Origin: Frankiales bacterium
Lineage (GTDB): Bacteria; Actinomycetota; Actinomycetes; Mycobacteriales; SCTD01
Assembly: GCA_004299215.1 (NCBI GenBank)
Contig: SCTD01000024.1
Span: 1 to 9,292 of the forward strand
Reading direction: 5' to 3'
Length of the DNA stretch: 9,292 nt
A program made the translations under genes and the position numbers. Numbering within the stretch: the stretch's first letter is position 1; the number at the start of each line of letters is the position of its first letter. Positions 1 through 6,472 of the stretch are shown one piece after another. The notes below the pieces were generated by a model. It searched no databases. It saw nothing but the letters and a program-made list of their open reading frames with translations, and was not told the DNA's origin.

Positions 1-813
1 GCCGGCGCGGTGCTGGATCGCGCCGGAGATGCCCACCGCGATGTAGAGCTGCGGCGAGACGGTGCGGCCGGTCTGGCCGACCTGGTTCTGGTGGGGGTAC
101 CAGCCGGCGTCGGTCGCGGCGCGCGAGGCGCCCACGGCCGCACCGAGGGTGTCGGCGAGCTTCTCGACGATGGAGAAGTTCTCGGCGTTGCCGACCCCGC
201 GACCGCCGGAGACGACGATGGAGGCGTCACCGAGGTCGGGGCGACCGCCCTTGTCCTCGACGACGGACTCGACGACCTTGGCGCCCTTGTCGGCGTCGGA
301 GAAGGTCGCGGAGACCTGCTCGACCGTGCCGGACGCGGGGGCCTCGGACGGCGCCGTGCTGTTGGCGCGGACCGTGATGATCGGGGTGCCCGTCGCGACC
401 TTGGACTGGACGACGACGCTGCCGCCGAAGATCGGCTGCTCGGCGACGAGCTCGGAGGTGACGCCGACGGCGTCGGTGATCAGACCGCCACCGGTCTTGA
501 CCGCCAGGCGCGCGGCGACCTCCTTGCCCTCGCCGTTGCTCGGCAGGAGCACGGCGGCCGGGCTCTTCTCGGCGACGAGCTGTGCCAGCACGGCGGCCTT
601 CGGGCCGGCGAGGTAGCCGTCGAGCTCCTCGGCCTCGCTGACGTAGACCTTCTCGGCGCCGTACGCCGCGACCTTCTCGGCCGCGGCGGACGCGCCCTTG
701 CCCAGCAGCACCGCGGACGGCGTGCCGAGCTCGCGCGCCAGCGTGAGCAGCTCGTAGGAGACCTTCTTGGGGGTTCCGTCGACGTGGTCGACGAGGACCA
801 GGACCTCAGCCAT
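1..813 (-). CDS. etfA: Electron transfer flavoprotein alpha subunit, C-terminus cut off by window edge
   Basis: EtfA (FixB) is the FAD-carrying subunit of the soluble EtfAB heterodimer, which takes electrons from acyl-CoA and other dehydrogenases and passes them to the membrane quinone pool through ETF:quinone oxidoreductase. Reading leftward from the ATG at 813-811 there are 271 codons without a stop, so the gene leaves the window; the family is usually about 315-325 residues, so roughly the last 45-50 are missing. The N-terminal domain begins MAEVLVLVDH. The FAD domain is clear: SGGRGVGN at about 202-209, the SRAATDAGW stretch at 230-238 with the conserved Arg231, and QVGQTGRTVSP followed by YIAVGISGAIQH at about 244-268. 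The start lies 16 bp after the etfB stop, with a weak purine-rich ribosome site (AGAGGG), so the two genes are surely co-transcribed. Identification is secure. Confidence 0.96.
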   Translation of the reverse strand, partial: MAEVLVLVDHVDGTPKKVSYELLTLARELGTPSAVLLGKGASAAAEKVAAYGAEKVYVSEAEELDGYLAGPKAAVLAQLVAEKSPAAVLLPSNGEGKEVAARLAVKTGGGLITDAVGVTSELVAEQPIFGGSVVVQSKVATGTPIITVRANSTAPSEAPASGTVEQVSATFSDADKGAKVVESVVEDKGGRPDLGDASIVVSGGRGVGNAENFSIVEKLADTLGAAVGASRAATDAGWYPHQNQVGQTGRTVSPQLYIAVGISGAIQHRAG

Positions 814-829
814 GTGTGTTCGATCCCTC

Positions 830-1609
830 TCAGACGAGCTTCTGCGACGCGAGGTACTCGGCGATCTTGGCGCCGCCGTCACCCTCGTCCTTGACGATCT
901 GGCCCGCCTGGCGCGGCGGCTTGTTCGCGAACTCCACGACCTGCGACGGAGCGCTGCCGAGGCCGACCTTGTCGGCCTCGATGCCCGCGTCGGCCAGCGT
1001 CAGGGTGGTCAGCGGCTTCTTCTTGGCGGCCATGATCCCCTTGAACGAGGGGTAGCGCGGCTCGTTGATCTTCTCGACGACGGAGACGATGGCGGGCGCG
1101 GCCGCCTCCACGACGTCGTAGCCGTTCTCGGTCTGCCGCTCGATGCGGATGGTGCTGCCGTCGACGGTGACCTTGCGGGCCCCGGACAGCTGCGGCTTGC
1201 CGGTGCGCTCGGCCAGCAGCGCGGCCATGATCGCCATGCGGGAGTCGGTGGCCTCCGAGCCGGCGATGACCAGGTCGTACTCCAGCGTCTCGAGGACCTT
1301 GGCGAGGGCGTACGACGTCTGCACCGCGTCGGAGCCGGCCAGCGCGTCGTCGGACAGGTGCACGGCCTTGTCGGCACCCATCGACAGCGCCTTGCGGATC
1401 GTCTCGACGGCCCGGTCCGGCCCCATCGTCAGGATGGTGACCTCACCGCCGGAGGCCTCCTTGATCTTCAGGGCCTCCTCGACGGCGTACTCGTCGATCT
1501 CGTTCATCACGACGTCGACCGACGCGCGGTCGAGCGTCTTGTCACTGTCCTTGAGCTTGCGCTCGGCCCAGGTGTCGGGCACCTGCTTGACCAGTACGAC
1601 GATGTTCAC
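830..1609 (-). CDS. etfB: Electron transfer flavoprotein beta subunit
   Basis: EtfB (FixA) is the AMP-binding partner of EtfA in the soluble electron carrier that couples acyl-CoA dehydrogenases to respiration. The 259-residue product has the usual family length. It starts MNIVVLVKQVPDT, has the nucleotide-binding stretch VIAGSEATDSRMA at about 114-126, and carries the family signature NEPRYPSFKGIMAAKKKP at about 182-199. That signature contains the recognition loop which, in human ETF, docks on dehydrogenases; the human anchor residue Leu195 aligns with Phe189 here. The start codon is GTG (1609-1607), chosen because the canonical N-terminus begins there and GGAGGT lies 11 bp upstream. etfA follows after 16 bp. 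The upstream gap (1610-1787) holds a promoter-like pair with an inverted repeat and a structured leader, suggesting separate control from the hydratase gene before it. Confidence 0.97.
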   Translation of the reverse strand: MNIVVLVKQVPDTWAERKLKDSDKTLDRASVDVVMNEIDEYAVEEALKIKEASGGEVTILTMGPDRAVETIRKALSMGADKAVHLSDDALAGSDAVQTSYALAKVLETLEYDLVIAGSEATDSRMAIMAALLAERTGKPQLSGARKVTVDGSTIRIERQTENGYDVVEAAAPAIVSVVEKINEPRYPSFKGIMAAKKKPLTTLTLADAGIEADKVGLGSAPSQVVEFANKPPRQAGQIVKDEGDGGAKIAEYLASQKLV

Positions 1610-1620
1610 GTGGGGCGCCG

Positions 1621-1626
1621 ACCTCC
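1621..1626 (-). promoter_or_regulatory. Shine-Dalgarno site of etfB
   Basis: GGAGGT on the minus strand is a perfect match to the anti-Shine-Dalgarno end of 16S rRNA. Its spacing of 11 bases to the GTG start at 1609 is somewhat long but usable. It supports the GTG as the etfB start. A CCTCC stretch at 1645-1641 in the same leader could pair with its GGAGG core. Confidence 0.7.
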
Positions 1627-1642
1627 GTCTAGGGGGCGTGGG

Positions 1643-1679
1643 AGGACCCGCGGATCAGCGGTCCTGCATGGTGAGGACC
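1643..1679 (-). promoter_or_regulatory. Structured etfB leader: three mutually complementary segments
   Basis: Read along the minus strand, GGTCCT (1679-1674), AGGACC (1665-1660) and GGTCCT (1648-1643) occur in order. The middle segment can pair perfectly with either the first (8-base loop) or the third (11-base loop), but not both at once. A four-codon ORF, ATG CAG GAC CGC TGA (1669-1655), starts within the first loop and runs through the middle segment. The third segment continues into CCTCC, complementary to the etfB ribosome site. The pairing is visible in the sequence; a regulatory role is inference. No U-run follows, so it does not look like an intrinsic terminator. Confidence 0.35.
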
Positions 1680-1726
1680 ACCGTATCGGGGGGCTCGTGC
1701 CGTCCGATCACCGGCCTCTGCGGCCG

Positions 1727-1755
1727 AGGTTACCCGTCGGTAATGCGCCTGCAAA
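1727..1755 (-). promoter_or_regulatory. Candidate etfBA promoter with an inverted-repeat operator inside it
   Basis: On the minus strand TTTGCA (1755-1750, four of six matches to TTGACA) is followed after exactly 17 bp by TAACCT (1732-1727, fits TANNNT), giving a SigA-like promoter about 110-120 bp before etfB. The inverted repeat TTACC-CGTC-GGTAA (plus strand, 1730-1743) occupies the spacer and overlaps the -10 box, where a dimeric repressor would block transcription. TetR-family regulators, which often control fatty-acid and acyl-CoA genes in actinobacteria, bind repeats of about this size; naming the regulator is not possible from sequence alone. A second -10-like hexamer, TACGGT (1685-1680), lies closer to the gene but has no good -35. 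Confidence 0.45.
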
Positions 1756-1772
1756 CTCGAGCAAGCGCCGTC

Positions 1773-1782
1773 GGCACGTGCC
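1773..1782. repeat. Perfect 10-bp palindrome after the hydratase gene
   Basis: GGCACGTGCC is a perfect palindrome 5 bp beyond the hydratase stop codon and about 18 bp upstream of the -35-like box of the candidate etfBA promoter. It is too short, and lacks a T-run, for a terminator; it could be a second protein-binding site in the etfBA control region. Such palindromes also arise by chance in GC-rich DNA. Confidence 0.25.
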
Positions 1783-1787
1783 CTTGG

Positions 1788-2567
1788 TCACCTGCCGGCG
1801 AAGGTCGCCTTGCCGGGACCGTTCTCGAGGAACGACGTCATGCCCGTTCGCTGGTCCTCCGTGGCGAACAGCCCGGCGAACAGGGCGGTCTCGAGGCGCA
1901 GCGCGCTGTCGAGATCGAGCTCGAGGCCCTCGTCGATCGCCTGCTTCGCGGCGCGCAGGGCGACGGCAGGGCCCGAGGCGTACGACCGGGCCAGCTCGAG
2001 CGCGGTCTCGTAGACGTCCGCGTCCGGGACGACGCGGTCCGCGATGCCGAGCGCGAGCGCCTCGTCGGCGCCGACGTGCCGCCCCGAGAAGACGAGGTCC
2101 TTGGCCTTGGCCGGCCCGACCAGGCGGGTCAGCCGCTGCGTCCCGCCGGCACCCGGGATGACGCCGAGGGTGATCTCCGGGACGCCGACCTTGGCCCGCT
2201 CCCCGAGCACGCGGAAGTCGGCGGTGAGCGCGAGCTCGAACCCGCCGCCGAGGGCGTAGCCCGTCACCGCGGCGATCACCGGCTTGGGCAGCTTCGCGAC
2301 GACCTTGAGCGCCTCCTGGAGGCGCCCGCCCCAGCTGAGCATCTCGGCGTACGTGATCGTCGACATCTCCTTGATGTCGGCGCCGGCGGCGAAGACGCGC
2401 TCCCCGCCGTAGAGCACGACGGCCCGCACGTCGGTCCGGTCGCGGGCTTCCTCCGCACAGGCGCGGAGCTCGGCCGTGACCGTCCCGTCGATCGCGTTCA
2501 TCTTCGGCCGGTCGAGGCGGATCGTGCCCACCCCGCCGTCGACCTCGAGCCGCACGAACTCGCCCAT
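1788..2567 (-). CDS. Enoyl-CoA hydratase/isomerase family protein (crotonase fold)
   Basis: The 259-residue product is a full-length crotonase-family enzyme and probably hydrates trans-2-enoyl-CoA to 3-hydroxyacyl-CoA in beta-oxidation. The oxyanion-hole segment FAAGADIKEM is at about 59-68, GYALGGGFELAL at about 103-114, and GVPEITLGVIPGAGGTQRL at about 128-146. Both glutamates used by true hydratases are present: Glu111 and Glu131 match Glu144 and Glu164 of rat mitochondrial enoyl-CoA hydratase, with the same 20-residue spacing. This argues against an isomerase-only or inactive paralogue, although acyl chain preference cannot be read. The ATG at 2567 has a GAGGGAG ribosome site 5 bp upstream. 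The gene precedes etfBA on the same strand with a 178-bp gap. A mycobacterial parallel is echA17 in the same neighbourhood as etfBA, but I do not assign that name. Confidence 0.93.
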   Translation of the reverse strand: MGEFVRLEVDGGVGTIRLDRPKMNAIDGTVTAELRACAEEARDRTDVRAVVLYGGERVFAAGADIKEMSTITYAEMLSWGGRLQEALKVVAKLPKPVIAAVTGYALGGGFELALTADFRVLGERAKVGVPEITLGVIPGAGGTQRLTRLVGPAKAKDLVFSGRHVGADEALALGIADRVVPDADVYETALELARSYASGPAVALRAAKQAIDEGLELDLDSALRLETALFAGLFATEDQRTGMTSFLENGPGKATFAGR

Positions 2568-2606
2568 GGACGCTCCCTCTTCCGCTACCGAGCCTCGACG
2601 TGCGGA

Positions 2607-2616
2607 ACCCTAGTCT
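2607..2616. promoter_or_regulatory. Overlapping divergent -10 boxes between the hydratase and the acidic-protein gene
   Basis: The 55-bp divergent gap contains ACCCTAGTCT. On the plus strand TAGTCT (2611-2616) lies 6 bp before the ATG at 2623, so transcription would begin at or next to the start codon and the mRNA would be leaderless. On the minus strand TAGGGT (2612-2607) would start the hydratase mRNA with a leader of about 30 bases that includes its ribosome site. The two hexamers share two bases. No convincing -35 is visible for either. Confidence 0.5.
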
Positions 2617-2622
2617 GGCGGC

Positions 2623-3297
2623 ATGTTCCGGGACTCTCGCGGCGTCGTGCACACCGTCTCCTCCGCCGACCCGCTGTCCGACCTGCCGCCCGGAGCCGCG
2701 GCCGCGCTGCAAGAGGCGCTGCTCGCGCCGACGGCGACGGTCGACCTCGGCGGCGTGCTGGAGCGCTGCGACGCGGTGCGCGAGCTGGTGGAGCGGTGGC
2801 AGGACGCGTTCTTCGCCTCGTTGCCCGACGACGTCGACCTCGAGGAGGAGGCGCGCTGGGCCGCCGAGGCGGGGCTGTCGCTCGAGGAGGTCGAGGCGGG
2901 GTACGAGGAGGACGACGAGGACGAGGACGACGACCACGACCTGTCCCTGACCGGTCCCGGGGCGGACCTGGAGGAGCTCGACGCCCTCGTCGACCCGGAC
3001 GTGCTCGGCGTCGGCTACGACGACGAGGACGACCCGCGACGGCTGCTCCCGGAGGAGCTGGTCACGGTGCTCGAGCGCGAGCTGCTGCTGCTCCCCGTGC
3101 GCGTCCGGCTGGAGGCGCTCGTCGCCGCCGGAGACCTCGTGAGCGAGTGGGCCGACCTGGTGGCCGACCACGAGAAGCTGCTCGGCCACCTCGTGCTCGC
3201 CCACGCCGAGCCCCAGGCCGCGACCGACCACGAGCCGCTCGTGGTCCGGCACAACGCGCTGCACGCGGCCTCGGGCCCCGGACACGCCGACGCGTAG
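2623..3297 (+). CDS. Highly acidic protein of unknown function
   Basis: I do not recognise this 224-residue protein. By my count it has 56 Asp/Glu and only 13 Arg/Lys, so it is strongly acidic. It reads as an N-terminal helical part (about 20-93, with LERCDAVRELVERWQDAFF at about 46-64), an almost wholly acidic linker at 95-106 (11 of 12 residues Asp or Glu), a second acidic patch at about 132-137, and a leucine-rich helical C-terminal part at about 141-193. There is no signal peptide, membrane segment or obvious catalytic motif, so it is probably cytoplasmic. High G/C at third codon positions and the -10 hexamer six bases before the ATG support a real gene; overlapping antisense frames are explained by base composition. 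The hydrolase follows after 73 bp. A protein-interaction or nucleic-acid-mimic role is only speculation. Confidence 0.75.
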   Translation: MFRDSRGVVHTVSSADPLSDLPPGAAAALQEALLAPTATVDLGGVLERCDAVRELVERWQDAFFASLPDDVDLEEEARWAAEAGLSLEEVEAGYEEDDEDEDDDHDLSLTGPGADLEELDALVDPDVLGVGYDDEDDPRRLLPEELVTVLERELLLLPVRVRLEALVAAGDLVSEWADLVADHEKLLGHLVLAHAEPQAATDHEPLVVRHNALHAASGPGHADA

Positions 3298-3311
3298 CGC
3301 TCCAGCACGTC

Positions 3312-3339
3312 GTTGCACGGCCGATGCAACAGTTGCGTC
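3312..3339. repeat. Cluster of GTTGCA half-sites upstream of the hydrolase gene
   Basis: The 73-bp gap after the acidic-protein gene contains GTTGCA (3312-3317), its inverse TGCAAC (3325-3330) and GTTGCG (3332-3337). The first two form a 6-bp inverted repeat with a 7-base centre. The last two form GATGCAAC-A-GTTGCGTC, seven of eight positions symmetric. There is no T-run, so it is not a typical terminator, and no TANNNT box follows it. It may be an operator or an mRNA structure before the hydrolase; the function is unproven. Confidence 0.35.
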
Positions 3340-3370
3340 CTCCGCCGTCCGCCGACCCCTGGGAGCCGTC

Positions 3371-4306
3371 ATGAGCCGCGCCGTCGCGCAGCCGCGCTGG
3401 CGAGACGTGCTCGTCGACGACGCCGTCATGCGGGTGATGGAGGCGGGTGACCCGGACGCCGACCCGCTGCTGTTCCTGCACGGCTGGGGGCTCTCGCCGC
3501 GCTGCTACGCCGACGGCATCTGCCGGCTGACCGCCGGCGGCGTGCGGGTCATCGCGCCGTGCCTGCCGGGCTTCGGCGGCAGCGACGGGCCGCCCCTGAG
3601 CGGCATCGACCTGCCGGCCTACGCCCACCGCGTGGGGCGGCTGCTCGACGTCCTCGGGGTCGAGCGCCCCGTGTTCGTCGCCGGTCACTCCTTCGGTGGT
3701 GGCGTCGGGCTGCAGCTGGCCACCGAGCGCCCGGAGCGGGTGCGCTCGCTCACCCTCATCAACTCCGTCGGCGGCGCCCCCGGACGCCGGACCGGCCTGG
3801 TGGACGCCTCCTGGCTGCGCTGGGCTCTCGGCGCGGTCACCGAGCTCGCGCCGAGGGAGGTCCTCCGGGCCGCGCCGGCGATGCTGCGCGAGTTCGTCCC
3901 CAACGCGCTGCGCAAGCCGGTCACCCTCGCGCTCAGCGCCCGGCTCGCGCTGACCGTCTCGCTGGCCGGCCAGGCGGCCGACCTCGTCGGCTCCGGGATG
4001 CCCGTGCTGTTCGTGTGGGGCGACGCCGACCGGCTGATCGCGCCTGGCGAGCTCGGCAGCGTCACCGGGAGCCTGCCGGCCGAGGTGGTCCGCGGCCGGC
4101 ACGGCTGGCTGATGACCCAGCCGGAGGAGTTCGCCGCGCTGCTGCGCAACGCCCTGGTGGTGCACGCCATGCTCGAGCGCCAGCGCCGCGGGCAGGCAGT
4201 GGTGCTCCCGCCCGGCGCGGTCCTGGCCGACCTCCTCCCACGCGAGCGGCGGGCGGCGACGCGGATCCCGCCGCCGGGCAGCGGGCGAGCCGCGCGCAGC
4301 GTCTGA
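3371..4306 (+). CDS. Alpha/beta hydrolase
   Basis: This 311-residue protein has an alpha/beta-hydrolase fold; the substrate is unknown (ester, lactone, haloalkane and epoxide enzymes all share it). LLFLHGWG at about 33-40 supplies the HGW oxyanion motif, and GHSFGGG at about 105-111 is the nucleophile elbow with Ser107. FVWGDADRLIAP at about 214-225 holds the likely acid (Asp218 or Asp220), and GRHGW at 242-246 the catalytic His244. A helical cap occupies roughly 135-200. There is no signal peptide, so it is probably cytoplasmic. After the fold ends near 265 comes an Arg- and Pro-rich tail of about 45 residues, unusual for the family. The ATG follows GGGAG at 5 bp. glgX begins only 23 bp (or 8 bp) after the stop, so the two are probably co-transcribed, yet no role in glycogen metabolism can be deduced. 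Confidence 0.92.
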   Translation: MSRAVAQPRWRDVLVDDAVMRVMEAGDPDADPLLFLHGWGLSPRCYADGICRLTAGGVRVIAPCLPGFGGSDGPPLSGIDLPAYAHRVGRLLDVLGVERPVFVAGHSFGGGVGLQLATERPERVRSLTLINSVGGAPGRRTGLVDASWLRWALGAVTELAPREVLRAAPAMLREFVPNALRKPVTLALSARLALTVSLAGQAADLVGSGMPVLFVWGDADRLIAPGELGSVTGSLPAEVVRGRHGWLMTQPEEFAALLRNALVVHAMLERQRRGQAVVLPPGAVLADLLPRERRAATRIPPPGSGRAARSV

Positions 4307-4329
4307 GGCCCGCGTTGCAGACTGCTTCG

Positions 4330-6441
<2,112 letters not shown>

Positions 6442-6446
6442 GCCGC

Positions 6447-6472
6447 GGCCGTCAGGCCGAGGCCATCAGGCC
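6447..6472. repeat. Tandem imperfect 12-bp repeat at the convergent glgX/glgP ends
   Basis: GGCCGTCAGGCC (6447-6458) and GGCCATCAGGCC (6461-6472) differ at one base and are separated by two bases. They cover the last codons of glgP and most of the 10-bp gap to glgX. The gap also contains the palindrome GCCGCGGC (6442-6449). No T-run is present, so this is not a recognisable bidirectional terminator. Confidence 0.35.

Noticed and set aside
10..894. Plus-strand open frame over etfA
   Set aside because: It is the antisense shadow of etfA; the product is a repetitive Asp/Arg/Gly/Leu-rich string.
1643..1665. Intrinsic terminator between the hydratase and etfB
   Set aside because: The AGGACC/GGTCCT hairpin is short and has no following T-run on the minus strand, so it fits a leader structure better than a terminator.
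2913..2940. Simple-sequence repeat of GAC/GAG codons as a possible mobile or slippage element
   Set aside because: It stays in frame and simply encodes the acidic linker (residues about 95-106) of the protein at 2623-3297; it is not an exact tandem repeat.
3312..3330. Terminator after the acidic-protein gene
   Set aside because: The GTTGCA/TGCAAC stem has only 6 bp and no T-run follows.
1143..3374. 743-codon open frame on the plus strand, antisense to etfB and the hydratase
   Set aside because: The opposite strand holds two recognised genes; the long frame results from scarce stop codons at high G+C.
1708..3429. 573-codon open frame on the minus strand across the hydratase and acidic-protein genes
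   Set aside because: It overlaps the clearly real hydratase in another frame on the same strand, and its product is an Arg/Gly/Ala-rich string without motifs. It is a base-composition artefact.
3559..4329. In-frame upstream extension of glgX through the hydrolase gene
   Set aside because: The frame is open only by composition; the hydrolase is read in a different frame and the GlgX family begins near 4330.
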